This document shows positions 10,919 to 56,987 of a stretch of 64,000 nt of DNA, piece after piece. The position numbers were made by a program, and so were the translations under genes. This DNA comes from Prochilodus magdalenae (taxonomy: Eukaryota; Chordata; Actinopteri; Characiformes; Prochilodontidae). The stretch is from positions 752,501 through 816,500 of the forward strand of contig JAMWET010000765.1 in the NCBI GenBank assembly GCA_024036415.1, read 5' to 3'. The notes beneath the pieces are model-generated. The model saw nothing but the letters and a program-made list of their open reading frames with translations. It was not told the origin of the DNA and ran no database searches. Position 1 is the stretch's first letter; every line of letters begins with the position of its first letter.

Positions 10919-12072
10919 CTAGGGTTCTCCTGACACGTGTGGTTTGGAGGCAACAGCAAAATGATCACTGTGTGGGTCACCGGAACTTCTTCTGCTGAGC
11001 ATGACACCCACCACGACACCCACCATGATCAGTATCAGGACCACCACAGAGCTGACAGCTATCACTGCTGCTTTCCTCTTTGGACACTCCATTTCCCACC
11101 TGTTCTTCTTCTTTAACTTCTTCGCTGTCTTCTGGAACCTGCGTGACTAAAATCAGCAGCTGATTATTCCCAGTTCATTCTGAGATTTTACCTTCAGATT
11201 CACCATTAAATCAGCTTCTTTACATTTCAGTACTGAGGGAGACTTCAGTTAGACAGCTGAAGTTAACAGACCCTGTGTTAATATCTGTGTTGGGTGTGTC
11301 TGCAGTGTAAACCACCCCTCAGTGTTCAGGTTACCCAGTTAAACTACAATGAAACTGAAATGTCTGTGTACTGATACGTGTTTGTGCTCAGTACAGTCAA
11401 TAAACCGTATAAGAGGACACCACAGATCCTATATAGTCCTCTTGGCCGTTTATAAACATTCATGTAGGGTTATATCAGTTATCATGACAAGCTAATGTAG
11501 ACTTATGAACAGCATCCTACAGTACAGTGTTCCAAAGTAAGAAATCCAGCTCACTGAATTCCGGAAGCTCTCTGACTGCGCCTTGAGATCCTCCAGGTTC
11601 TCTTTCCATTGCTCTACTTTTTCAATATTCACCACCATGATCTCCTTCACCTCCTCCGCCTCTTCCTGGGCAGCCTTCAGCCTGCTGTCCTGAAAGATGA
11701 CAGATGACAATCAGAGAGAGTATGGAGTTCTGGAATGTTAGCTGATCTTTACTGCTAGAAGGCTTCTTTAAATTTTCACTTCTCCTTTCACGTTTCGACC
11801 GACATGTCCTTACCATGTTCCATATAGAGCATTTATCCCAGGAAACATTTTTATGGATGATCAAATATAGTTACTGTGTCCACATGAGTAACTCAAGTGC
11901 AGTCTCTAACTAAGTGCTGGTTTTAGGCTCAGATCTGATAGAGATCTGATCTCCTCCACCTGGTGTCTGTAAAGTCTGGCTCTGTCAGTGTCAGAACCCA
12001 AAGCACCACAGCAGCAGAACCATCTCATCATACATCCACAACTGGACTGAACACCACAATCCAACTTACCAT
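10919..12072 (-). CDS. vamp5-like: VAMP5-like R-SNARE, copy B, zero-layer Arg replaced by Trp (3 exons, 121 aa)
   Basis: Tandem paralogue of the gene at 3100-5852. Coding exons (minus strand) are 12072-12070 (ATG then GTAAGTTGG), 11689-11555 (45 codons) and 11146-10919 (75 codons plus TAG). Acceptors are CTTTCAG and GATTTTAG; the second donor is TCA|GTGAGC. The SNARE helix starts DSRLKAAQEEAEEVKEIMV. At the ionic zero layer the sequence is VEQWKENL where copy A has AEQRKEKL, so the central Arg is Trp (TGG versus CGG). The juxtamembrane region RRFQKTAKKLKKKNRW, the CPKRK motif, a membrane helix of about 22 residues (VVVLILIMVGVVVGVML) and the tail SRRSSGDPHS follow. Reading frame, splice sites and tail are intact, so it looks expressed rather than decayed. 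It may act as a non-canonical SNARE; that is inference. Confidence 0.82.
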
Positions 12073-12425
12073 CCAGCGGTCAGTGTTGGGGTGAGTATGA
12101 GGGTCAGCAGACAGATGAACACAGCCGGACAGGTGAAGCTGGAGGTAGGTACGGTGGTGAAGCTTGGACATGGAGTAAGCGACTGGAATGAGCTACTTTC
12201 ACTTTCTCAAACACTCCAAACAGAAACTTCTTTACCTCCTGCAAATATTTAGCTCCGGTTACACTCAGGTCCTACTGCTCTCTTGGAACACCTGGAGTAA
12301 CACATTAGTGGGCGGGGTTTATCAGAATTATCTCTCACACACACTTCACCTGAACGACTTTCCCACCTGCAGGATATTTACACACATCAAGGTCAGAGCT
12401 GAAACCTACTCTAGTAGAGTACTCT
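12073..12425 (-). promoter_or_regulatory. 5' UTR and upstream region of vamp5-like copy B
   Basis: Aligned with the corresponding regions of the other two copies. It includes the leader CTCATACTCACCCC (minus strand), the conserved ATGAGCT-CTTTCACTTTCTC block, a GTGGGCGGGG GC-box near 12310, and the CACCTGCAGGATATTTACAC block. Sequence similarity between copies stops at about 12415. Confidence 0.5.
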
Positions 12426-12499
12426 AGTAGAGACACTGAGTGAGTGGACACACTGTTTAAATACTCCAGCAGCACTGCCGCATCCGATCCACTCAGTTT

Positions 12500-12600
12500 A
12501 TATATTTACATACATACATATACATATACATACATACATATACACACACACACACACGCACACATATATGTGTGTGTGTGTATGTGTGTATATGTATGTA
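12500..12600. repeat. Imperfect palindromic (TACA)n/(CA)n/(TG)n microsatellite
   Basis: TACATACATATACA units pass into (CA)n, then TATATG, (TG)n and TATGTATGTAAATT, so the left and right halves are roughly inverted and could fold into a hairpin of about 45 bp per arm. Confidence 0.75.
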
Positions 12601-12604
12601 AATT

Positions 12605-13185
12605 GAAAAAAAAATAGAAATATTAGTCAAAGAGAACACAAGTAAACATAAAATGCAGTGTTTAAATGAAGGTTTTTATTATTATGGGAGAAAAAAATCC
12701 AAACTTAAATGGCCCTATGTGAAAAAGTGTCTGCCCCCTAAACCTAATAACTGGTTAGGCCACCTTTAGCAGCAACAACTGCAATCTAGCGTTTGTGATA
12801 ACTTGCAATGAGTCTTTCACAGCGCTGTGGAGGAATTTTGGCCCACTAATTTTTGCAGAATTGTGGTAATCCAGCCACACTGGAGGGTTTACAAGCAAAA
12901 AACGCCTTTTTAAGGTCATGCCACAGCATCTCAATAGGATTCAGGTCAGGACTTTGACTAGGCCACTCCAAAGGCTTCACTTTGTTTTTCTTCAGCCATT
13001 TCTGAGATGGACTTGCTGGTGTTTTTTGGGTCATTGTCCTGCGCAGAACCCAAGTTCGTTTCAGCTTACAGTCACAAACAGGTTTGGATTTTTTTCTCCC
13101 TTAATAATAAAAAACTTCATTTAAAAACTGCATTTTATGTTTACTTGTGTTCTCCTTGACTAATATTTAAATTTGTTTGATGATC
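12605..13185 (-). mobile_element. Tc1-like transposon relic, internally deleted
   Basis: Minus-strand frame from about 13034 to 12846 reads WPSQSPDLNPIEMLWHDLKK, the conserved C-terminal Tc1 transposase block. Flanking inverted repeats are visible: AACACAAGTAAACATAAAAT with GCAGT at about 12635 against TGCATTTTATGTTTACTTGT at about 13120. Most of the transposase is missing. Confidence 0.8.
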
Positions 13186-13935
13186 TGAAACATTTAAGAG
13201 TAAAAACATGCAAAAAAAAAGAAAAAAAAGAAAAGAAATTATGAAGGGGGCAAACACTTGGTCTGGACCGGACCCTCCTGATTAACCTCTTGGACAACCT
13301 GAAATTCCCAGAATCAAAGTTGCGAGGTTCTTGAAAGTAAACTCACTGTGACTTTACACTGTCACTGTTCAGCTACTGCACCGACCAGCAAGCTTCTCTG
13401 ACTAAGCTGAGCTGTAGCCCTACTCAGCCTCGGGGTGGCGCTGTAGTAAATTGGTTCACCCCGTTGATCCTTCATGGACTACTAACTGTATATATGGACG
13501 GGATACCTATATAAACTACAACACACATCTGTAAACCTGAACACATTCCCAGTTTTCCAAGAAGACTAGGTGGAATAAGTGGATGATTCCATTTCTCAAG
13601 CTGTAGACAGAAGATGAGATGAGGAGAAAGATCAGTTAATGTGTGGAAGATCTACTGAAAGAGCATTTCCAAAAGTAGAGCTGATAAACCGAACATTTCA
13701 CTGCCATGGAGAAACGCCGTTATGGTGAGTAAGCAGCCAGCCTACACGGGACCCCCAAATACCGAGGGGGGTGGGAGGGTCGCACCCTGATGGCAGATAT
13801 GTGTACGGTGTGCTGAATCAGAGTTTGAGCCTTTATAAAGCATTTAAAGACCAAACAAACCCCGAAAGCGATCTCAAAAACCTGGAAAACCTGGAAATCG
13901 TGAAGTTTCTGTACACATAACACACAAACACTGAA
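13186..13935. other. Intergenic, no gene recognised
   Basis: Separates the minus-strand SNARE cluster from the plus-strand prr14l promoter. An A-rich tract at 13205-13245 is the only obvious structure. Confidence 0.5.
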
Positions 13936-14110
13936 CACCCAATCAGCTGCGAGTCGCCCGCCCAGCAGCCAATAGGGCGCAGCTGCACGCCATCAGCAGC
14001 CAATAGCGCGGAGGTCCCCGCCCTCCGTGCGCTGGCCGGAAGTAGATGCAACGTTTACTATTCGGCGTCACTCGTTTGTGCAGCGGCCTACAATAAAACT
14101 AGACCCTGTA
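13936..14110 (+). promoter_or_regulatory. prr14l: CpG-rich prr14l promoter
   Basis: Two CCAAT boxes in similar settings (GCAGCCAATAGGGCGCAGC near 13967 and GCAGCCAATAGCGCGG near 13997), a CCCGCCC box, and an ETS-type GGCCGGAAGTAG at about 14034. No TATA box. This is the arrangement of a housekeeping-type promoter. It sits just upstream of a donor-ended non-coding exon. The orientation is assigned from that exon; divergent transcription cannot be excluded. Confidence 0.6.
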
Positions 14111-14373
14111 CCGGTCATACAGAACCGGGTCGGTTCCGGTGTGGATGTGATTAGGAACGCTGAGACGGGAGAAGCAAGAATTTGGGATCTTTAGTTCCGG
14201 CTTACTGAAATGTCCATTCATCGTCCGGGAATCTCTCAGCTTGTTACTCTGCCGGAAACTGTGACTGGAAGCTTCTTCTCGGATCCGCATCCAGAGATGG
14301 AACACGGACTGAGCAGATCAGGAGAAGTCTGATTCTGCTGCTGCTAGATTCCTCATTACGGGCCGGTACCACG
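14111..14373 (+). other. prr14l: Probable non-coding exon 1 of prr14l
   Basis: GC-rich leader ending GGTACCACG|GTAAGCTCC, a strong donor. There is no coding continuity to exon 2, which begins in 5' UTR (CTGTTCTTCTG then ATG). The 5' boundary is not determined from sequence. Confidence 0.5.
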
Positions 14374-14756
14374 GTAAGCTCCTCTTACTGACCGACACGG
14401 TGTACTGTCCTTCATGAGGTCAGAGATCTCTCTGTGTCTCAGCCGACCAGCGGGTCAGTACCGTCCGGTTTACCCACCTATATCCCCGGACGTCTGATTT
14501 CAGGTGCTGCTCGTGTTCGGTAGTTCTGAGGGTATCAGCTCGGAGCTGTTTAATCAGGACTGAAGTCAGACAAGCCTTCATGTTGTTCTGGAGTCGATTA
14601 AACATTAATTAATCACTTCCAGGAACCTGTTTACAAAGATAAGGAGAACCTTAGAACCTTAGATCATACGGTGCGTGAGTAGAGCTATTCTTATGTCAAA
14701 CGTTCATATTAGTATAATATAAAAAGTTCATATATCAAAATATTAATACAGACTAG

Positions 14757-15344
14757 TCTATCTGTTTCTCTGTATACGTTATTACCCTGTTCTTCAATGA
14801 TCAGGACCCCCACAGGACCCCCACAGAGCAGGTATTAGATGCGTGGTGGATCATTCTCAGCACTGCAGTGACACTGATGTGGTGGTGTGTTAGTGTGTGA
14901 GTGGATCAGACACAGCAGTGCTGCTGGAGTGTTAAACGCTGTGTCCACTCACTGTCCACTCTATTAGGCACTCCTACCTTGCTGCTCCACCTTGTAGATG
15001 TACCGTCAGAGACGATAACTCGTGCAGCTGCACAATGCAGTGTTGGTAATCCTCTAGTCCTTCATCAGTGGTCACAGGACACACTGTCGCACTGGCTGGA
15101 TAGTTTTGGTTGGTGGACCAAAACTTTGGTTTGGTTCTCAGTCCAGCAGTGACCCTGAGGTGTCCAGCAGCACTGTTGTGTCTGACCCACGTATACCAGC
15201 ACAGCACACACTAACACACCAACACCACGTCAGTGCCACTGCAGTGCTGAGAATGATGCACCACCCACATAATACCTGCTCTGTGGTGGTCCTGTGGGGG
15301 TCCTGACCATTGAAGGGTAATAAAGTATACAGAGAAACAGATGG
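14757..15344. mobile_element. Near-complete family 1 MITE in prr14l intron 1
   Basis: Opens with CTATCTGTTTCTCTGTATAC and closes with the inverted GTATACAGAGAAACAGATGG. The arms are well over 100 bases and include CACAGAGCAGGTATTA against AATACCTGCTCTGTGGTGG. Internal landmarks are GTGTCCACTCACTGTCCACT and ACTGGCTGGATAGTTTTGGT. There is no transposase. This is the most complete copy in the window and defines the family. Its target-site duplication was not resolved. Confidence 0.7.
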
Positions 15345-15740
15345 ACTACAGACTGTAACTGTAGAGCTACAGAGTGTCCTGTATGGATGTTATATCAGTG
15401 GGGCTGATACAGTGGACAGTGAGTGTTCAGTACAGACCGTGTGTATATGGGGTTGCGTCTTTAAAGCCCCCCCCTTTTCTACCTGTTATCCAGAGTGAAA
15501 AACATCTGGAGTTCATGTGTATAGAAAAGCTGCATAGTAACAATGTTCATCATTACGTTACTTGCACAGTTACTTTGTTAGTCCCGCTGGTGAGCAGTTG
15601 AATGTATGTCTCCAGCTCGAGCTGCTGTGTTGAGCTGTGTGTCTTACAGGACCGTTTTTCTTGATTGCATCATCCAAACCGACAGACAATGACTGATTGT
15701 TTCTTCCCACCCTGTTCTTCCTTATCCAGCTGTTCTTCTG

Positions 15741-22904
<7,164 letters not shown>

Positions 22905-24378
22905 TGCCTCCACTCTGAACCTCACTGGTCTTTGCTTTGGTCATTGCTCCGCTGATGTAGTCCGAATACGTAGTTCTGGTACACGGAATGATCAGCCAGC
23001 TGGTATATAACATTTGTGCCAATCCCATCCGGGAGAGGAGAGGACATTACCTCTGTGGGGGGGGGCTTCAGGACGGCTTTTCAGCCTCGTATTCAATCAA
23101 AATAGAACCAAATATAATCCTGCATCAACACCGAACTCTCACTAAACTCTCACCGCCATTATTACAGCTTCTCATCCCATCGGTGTCCGTCATGTAGAGT
23201 ATTAGAAGCAACTGATTGGCTGCTCCACAGAACTCGCTGCTTGGTAAACCTTCTTGAGGTCCAGGGTGATCCCCTCTCCCCACACCCTCCCACTCTAGCA
23301 GGTTAAGGCTGATGTTCAGTGAATGTTCCTCAGTTTCAGTGGTGAGACGTTGCTTGTGGTGGAGAACATATGATGTTCCTGGTTCAGTCATTGACATAGC
23401 TGTACATCCAGTGCATTACCCTGGACCGGAAAGGTTACTCTGGGAAACGGGAATGGGGATACCACCACAGTCATAGAGCTGAGTTAGAAGCATGTACTAG
23501 TGACCCAGCATACCTGAGCACTTTTTACCTCCACCCTCACCTCACTGTGAGCAGCACGTCTGCTGTTTCTCCTCATGTACAAAACGCACACATGGAGGCA
23601 GGGTCAGTGTAAGCGCAGCCTGTTTTCCCTCTTTACAGAGTGATCCAGCTCCCTGTAAGAGCCATGTGCCTCTGAAAGCCGGAAGCAGTTTTAACACCCT
23701 GAGCCAAATGTGCTCTCCAGGGGTCTCAGTGCTGCTCTGGGATCAATCCCACGGCTTTCCTCGTGTCACCCGTCATTCCACAAACACAGAGAGACTAACT
23801 GTTCCAAAGAGTGCTGGTGTTTACCGTCAGCAAGTACAGCCGGTACCGGTTCTGGTTTAGCAGTTTGGTTATTGTTTACTGTGAGGAATTGTGCAGTTTG
23901 TTTTAGCTTTTTACACAGGGGTGATAACCGAGGGTCCTGGAGAGGTTAGTGTGCCCCTTCTTCTAATGCAGTGCAGAGACGCTTGTAATAATCTGCTGAT
24001 CTGCCGAGTTGACTCGGATGTGCTAGGTGAGGTTATGCTAAGCCCAGTGCTGCATAAACACAACTGAAGTTTGACACCCTCGTTCTGGATCAGCGGTGCC
24101 GAATTCGGTTCCTTCCAGGCACCAGCTGTGCAGAGATCGTCGTTCCCATCTTAAAGGTGCAGCGCTGTAGAAAAGCTGTGATCAGTAAAGGGTTTATTAT
24201 TCCGGCTTTTTCCCCTCTGATGAGCATCGTTCTGAGGTGTGGCCACTGTTAGACATAAACAAGATCTGCTGTAGTTCTTCATACTGATGTGATGGAGCGT
24301 TTCTGGGTGCAGTTTTGCTTGTTCAGGTGTTTTTTGGTGCTTCTTGGTCTGTTTATTAATATGCAGCATTTTTAATTT

Positions 24379-24406
24379 TTATTATTATTATTATTATTAT
24401 TATTTA
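24379..24406. repeat. (ATT)n microsatellite
   Basis: About eight TTA/ATT units within the prr14l downstream region. Confidence 0.85.
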
Positions 24407-25858
24407 TTAGGAGTTTTTATTTTCCGTATTGTTCCGTTTATCTCGGAGCTAAAATCCCACTGCTAAGCAATTCTGCCTAGACATTGATGTGACGTAGCCT
24501 GAGCCTGTTTTAATTGGGAAAGCATGTTGTTCCTAAATTCTAGCTGCATCTGTTTATCTCTGGTTGCCAGTCGTTCCAGCAGTAGGTTCAGGTACTCACT
24601 GAGAGGTGGCCATGGTGTAGAGCTGAACTTCCCACATTACGGATTTCCTCTCGGATGAGCTTCGCTGGTTGTTTCACCCGAGTTTCTGCCTTCAGTGGTG
24701 TTTCTAAAATTACGACGTACACTGTACAGCTTATGCTTCCGGGCAGTGTTCCTCTCCATGACCAGTACATCCCTGTCAAATGGGCCTTTGTTTACAGGAT
24801 CTTCACACTGAATAATAATCTCACCGTACAGTAACAGAGTCCCCTGTGACTGAACCGTACCTGTAACACCACCACCACCACCAATAAGAGCTGTGATGGG
24901 ATTTGGCATGTACTGGACAAGTTTCTGGATGTAGCCACATCAATGTTCAGACACTCTGGCATTAAAGAACTGGTCAGTTGGTCCAGATTTGGTGGATGCC
25001 TTCCCTGGCACAGTTCCGAGGAGAATTCCCTGTAGACTGGGATTTTAGCCACTGCTGGTAGACCCATATGATCGTACGCTTCCATACACCTGCAGATTCA
25101 GCTACTTCCTTCACACTATGGTCTTTGGCACACCACAATGCAGTTGCTCTGTTTAGCCAATCATTAACATCTGCTTTGGAACCATTTTCCACACATGGAA
25201 CTGTACCACCTCTTGCCAATCTATGGATCCCATCACTCGCACCCCACATGGATTATAGCCCCTATAGTTACTACCACCTTAAACACACGGGGACTCTGAT
25301 ACTCTGATCCGGTGAGCTTGTTTCACTGTGATGTAATGCTTCAGGTTTAAAGACGAGTGTAAAGCGCCGGTGTTTGGACTGATCTAGCCCTGACGTTTTT
25401 TGTTTAGCAGTTTGGCACTAGAACTAGAACCCCAGAGAGCCATTGTAAAGAGAACCTTACAGCTACTGAGAGGGTTTCAACACACTGAGTCAGACTACAC
25501 ATCATCTCTAGAGAACACACACTTTCTGCTGATTTAGTGCACAATTTACTAATAACAGTGATATTAATAATAAACAGGCAGTAACATTATCGGCAGTGTT
25601 TCACATGTTCAGTAACAGTCCATTAGCGTGTGTGTGTACGCGTGCATGTATGTGTGCATGTGCGTGTGTTTCCACTCTCCTGATTGGACCAGAGGTGATC
25701 ACACTACTGGAGACGACTGTACAGTGTGTGTAAGTGGAGCCAGGGTCGCTGGTGTGGTCGCTTTATTCCCCCTCTCCTGAAATATGCCCACTCAGTGTTC
25801 GGAATATTGCACCTGTTTAAAATGTCCTTTATTTTGGAATGATGTGAAACCAACACTA

Positions 25859-25864
25859 AATAAA
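25859..25864 (+). terminator. prr14l: Poly(A) signal candidate of prr14l
   Basis: AATAAA followed within 30 bases by a GT-rich stretch (TTGTTGTAATTTTGATTTTG). A second AATAAA lies at 25915. Confidence 0.5.
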
Positions 25865-26550
25865 GCCTGAGTCTGACTGATTGTTGTAATTTTGATTTTG
25901 ATATATATTTTATAAATAAAAATGCTGACGTGACTTCACTCTCCTCCTGTTTATATTGTTCTCATTTGAGTTTTTTTTTTTTTTTTTTTCTTGCTGTTTG
26001 TCTATTGGGTTTTAAACCATGGTGATAAACGTAAATGTGTAACATATATACTCTTTACAGCAAGACATCACAGGACAATCAATAGTGTACACATACCTGC
26101 AATATAACTCAAACAATGAATATAAATACACTGTAAACAAGATCAGTAACTACATCTGTATTTATTAGCTGCATATCTAAACCGTTCAGGCTCACTCCTG
26201 TACGATAAGCTGCTTCTTATTCTCCAGCTGTATTTGGGAGCAGAAGAAGGTGCTGGAAGGAAGAGTAGTTTCTGTATTACACATCATTTATAGCAGCATT
26301 CTGGTTTATTATATTCAGAGAGAGATTGTTCACATTCGTCCTACTAAACAAGTTATGATATTTATATTTCTGCACCAGAATCCATTTTTCAAATTAAACA
26401 CCAGAATCGAGAGAGGATCATTATTTGGGTACAGGTGCTGTCCTTCTCCACTTCCAATACCATCTGCTAAAAGGTTAATGGACAGTAGTGAGTGGGGGTC
26501 TATGTGAAGTGACATTAGGAAGGGGAAATAGCTGAGAATATTAAAGTATT

Positions 26551-26552
<2 letters not shown>

Positions 26553-26606
<54 letters not shown>

Positions 26607-26985
26607 GGCAATGTAGTGTATTTTTATTAACACAAACCAAAATAATTTTATAATTTATTTATTATATTATTATTATTATTAATATATTTAAGATTCAAGA
26701 TTTGAGTGTTTATTGTCATATGCATTAAGAAACAAGCAGCTACACTGTACTGTGGAACTCCACCACCGTGACATATATATATATATATATGAAATTGTGA
26801 AATATACAGCAGCATGAAAATTAAAAATATAAAAAAGTATATAAATATAAAATATATAGCAACATGGAAATTAAATATAAACAAAATACATTACATCAAA
26901 TATACAGCATCAAAAACTATTCATTAATACAGGGTAGGCTTTATTAATTAAAACTTTATTACTATAAAGATTAATAAATATATAA
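26553..26985. repeat. (TA)n microsatellite and AT-rich low-complexity DNA
   Basis: About 25 TA units at 26553-26604, then AT-rich sequence with a second (TA)n at 26772-26790. A poly(T) run also lies at 25971-25990. Together these form the spacer between prr14l and pisd. Confidence 0.85.
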
Positions 26986-27065
26986 TAGGGAGGGCTATGG
27001 GGAGTAGGGAGTGTTCAGTAATGAATGTTAGTGGAGTGGTACTGGAGCTCCCTGTGTAGGAAGCA

Positions 27066-27287
27066 GTGTTCATGTGTCTGACTTTATGGACAAACCCTGC
27101 TGGCAGTGCGCGTCTGTCTGAACACAGCCCGCGCAGTTACTCCCGTACAGCAGGTGGCGCTACCAGCTCCAGCGCAGCGTGTACGAGCCACGGGATCTAC
27201 ACCATATGGAGGTCTGCTAGATTGAAGGACGCAGGTGCTGAAGATCTGCAGAAGGAGTCCGACCTCGTCACCGCGCATACAACCAAG
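27066..27287 (+). promoter_or_regulatory. pisd: Promoter and 5' UTR for the mitochondrial-type pisd transcript
   Basis: GC and CpG content rises sharply after the AT-rich spacer, and the stretch leads into ATG at 27288 in a good initiation context (CCAAGATGGCGG, also a YY1-like AAGATGGCGGC). No TATA box. A CTCF-like core lies at 27147-27159. Confidence 0.55.
27147..27159 (+). promoter_or_regulatory. CTCF-like motif
   Basis: ACAGCAGGTGGCG matches 12 of 13 positions of the core CCASYAGRKGGCR. It lies 129 bases before the pisd start codon and close to the prr14l/pisd boundary. Binding is not shown by sequence alone. Confidence 0.35.
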
Positions 27288-54853
<27,566 letters not shown>

Positions 54854-55117
54854 TGGATCTCGGCCATGGACACACTAATACGTGTGCAAACTTTTAAGCA
54901 GGGTCTCAGTGACTAACACACACGCACACCAAGGACCACGCTCCCCTACCCGGAGAGTGGTTTCACCCGTACTGACTCGAAGCACCGCTGTTGCATTATT
55001 GTGTTCGGAATCTCCCGTTTCCTTCGGAGCAGTTTATAACAGGTTTGCTTTACTGTAAAGACCATGCTTAGACCATCAACCTGACACCATGTCTACATGT
55101 TTACCACACATTGCCAT

Positions 55118-55118
<1 letters not shown>

Positions 55119-55208
<90 letters not shown>
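55119..55208. repeat. pisd: (CT)n microsatellite in pisd 3' UTR
   Basis: About 45 perfect CT units starting 265 bases after the stop codon. Pure and long, so likely polymorphic. Confidence 0.95.
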
Positions 55209-55212
<4 letters not shown>

Positions 55213-56110
55213 TTTTGCTCTAAATTATTTTTCTATTTTTCTTTTTGTAGTTTTCTTTTCTCCCCCTCTTTTTGCCTTTTCACCAGGACGGGATTGTGAA
55301 ACAGTCATGTACAGTCAACACTGACACTGACCAACACCCTCGCACAGTCAGTCGCACACGGGCTTGACTTACCCCTGAATATAAACACGAGCAGCAAAAG
55401 AAGGAATGTATAGAGTACTCCACCTTGTTTCCCCTCTGCCGCTCTCCCTCCTCTCCTGCTCCCTCGTTCATACGGGAGCCTCTGTGTAGCTTTTGATATT
55501 AAACTGTTTTGATACTGAACTGCGATGCCGCAGGTCTGGACAGTGGAGTTACTGTTCTGGAGAGGTTTGTAAGAGTCACTGCCATACTTTGCTTCGCAGG
55601 TTAGACACGCTGCCTTCAGGTTCTGGTTGTAGATCTAATTGCTTCAGTCTTTTACTGCCCTGCCAGACATTATTAACTACAGTATAATAATGTGTTAATA
55701 ACTGGGTTATAACAGTTTTAACACATCACTAACACACAGTCTAATTCTCTGTAGGATGATGTTGGTTAAACCATTAATTGAATGAAGGAGAAGCTGATCC
55801 GAGATGTGCTCAGCGCAAGCAGAGGCATGTTTTCTGCTGACTGTGTATCACTAACAGTGTTAAGGAGGCAGTTACACACAGAATACCACTAATGCCCTGG
55901 GTCGTACTACCTGGGGGGCACTTGGTACTTTCACTAAGGGTCAATACCAGGCTGTGTAGGAAGGAGGAAGGGTCAGCATCGGTGAGCTACCTAAAGATGG
56001 AAAGAGTTCTTATACCTGCCCAAAGGGCACACACCTATCAGAGCACCTTGGAGCAACAGAGCAGCTTCCAGCTAGGTTCGGATGTCACCTGCACCTGAGA
56101 CACTTTTATA

Positions 56111-56246
56111 CACTACCAGTCAGAAGTTTGGGGACGCTCCTCATAGCTGGCTGATAGAACACGGTTTATCTCTAAGCAGGTTTGGAGCAATTCTATTGCC
56201 ACTACGTCCATTTAGGGGGGTGTACCTAAACTTCTGACTGGTAGTG
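56111..56246. mobile_element. 136-bp MITE with Tc1-type ends
   Basis: CACTACCAGTCAGAAGTTTG at the left and its inverse ACTTCTGACTGGTAGTG at the right, flanked by TA at 56109-56110 and 56247-56248. The core carries the CTAAGCAGGTTTGGAGCAAT block shared with 38425 and 46885. Confidence 0.8.
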
Positions 56247-56987
56247 TAATTCTCTGTTCCCAGTGTTCACCCTCCCCGTATACACGGTGGTTATTATGGA
56301 CCGTCAGGGATGGACTCTTTCTGTTAATGTACACCGGGGCTCTGCTGTGCGGGAGGCCCGCACGCGCTGTGTGTTCTCTGTGCTCTGGAGTCTCCAGTAG
56401 TGCCAATATGTGCTGCGTTTGTACTGCTTTGAGTTTTGATGTGAATCTGAGCCTCTGATTCTCTGGCCTCACGGTTGCGTTGCACTGGTGGGAAGGAGAA
56501 TGACCATCAGCATCGTCGTCCACACTGATCTAAAGGAACTCCTCACTGCCTGCTTACTGGACTGGACACAAGGATGAGAAGAGAAGCCTGTAACCGGAGC
56601 CTTCACCAAAACCATCAGCTGCAGAGCAGAGGTCTCAGATACTCTCAGAACTTCAGGGTTCTCTCTGTCTCTCTCTCAGTCTCTCTCTCTCTGTCTCTCT
56701 CTCTCTCTCTGTCTCTCTCTTTGTTTTTTGTTTTTGTTGTTCCGTTGTTTGGGTGCTGGGTGGGTTTGACCGCTGACCACATGTTTTTATATGTAATTAT
56801 GTAGTTAATTGTGAGGTTCTTCAGTCATTCAGTTCATTTAACACGCCATAGATTTTAACTACCATACAGTTGCAAATGCAGGATAAACGTCATTAATAAA
56901 TTTTGGAATGTTCTTTAACAGAAGGTGTGGTGTAGTTTCTCTCTCGGACAGAAACGGAAACAACAACAGCAGCTTTCTCCCCTTATC

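Larger units (their letters stand above)
22905..25885 (+). other. prr14l: prr14l 3' UTR candidate and downstream region
   Basis: No further exon follows the TAA at 22902. The first well-placed canonical signals are AATAAA at 25859-25864 and 25915-25920, with GT-rich sequence between. If used, the 3' UTR is about 2.95 kb. It contains an (ATT)n run at 24379-24406 and a dispersed repeat at about 24590-25290 that shares a block (AGCTGTGATGGGATTTGGCA) with 49225-49265. A shorter 3' UTR with a variant signal is possible. Confidence 0.45.
54854..56920 (+). other. pisd: pisd 3' UTR candidate
   Basis: Non-coding after the TGA at 54851. Candidate signals are ATTAAA at 55498-55503 (3' UTR about 0.67 kb) and AATAAA at 56895-56900 (about 2.06 kb). 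The longer form would include a (CT)n run, a small MITE and a second CT-rich stretch at 56655-56720. Which is used cannot be told from sequence. Confidence 0.5.

Noticed and set aside
24588..25307. Possible transposase (frame at 24974-25249, minus, with a helix-turn-helix look)
   Set aside because: One loosely HTH-like segment without catalytic motifs or inverted ends. Noted only as part of a dispersed repeat shared with 49150-49390.
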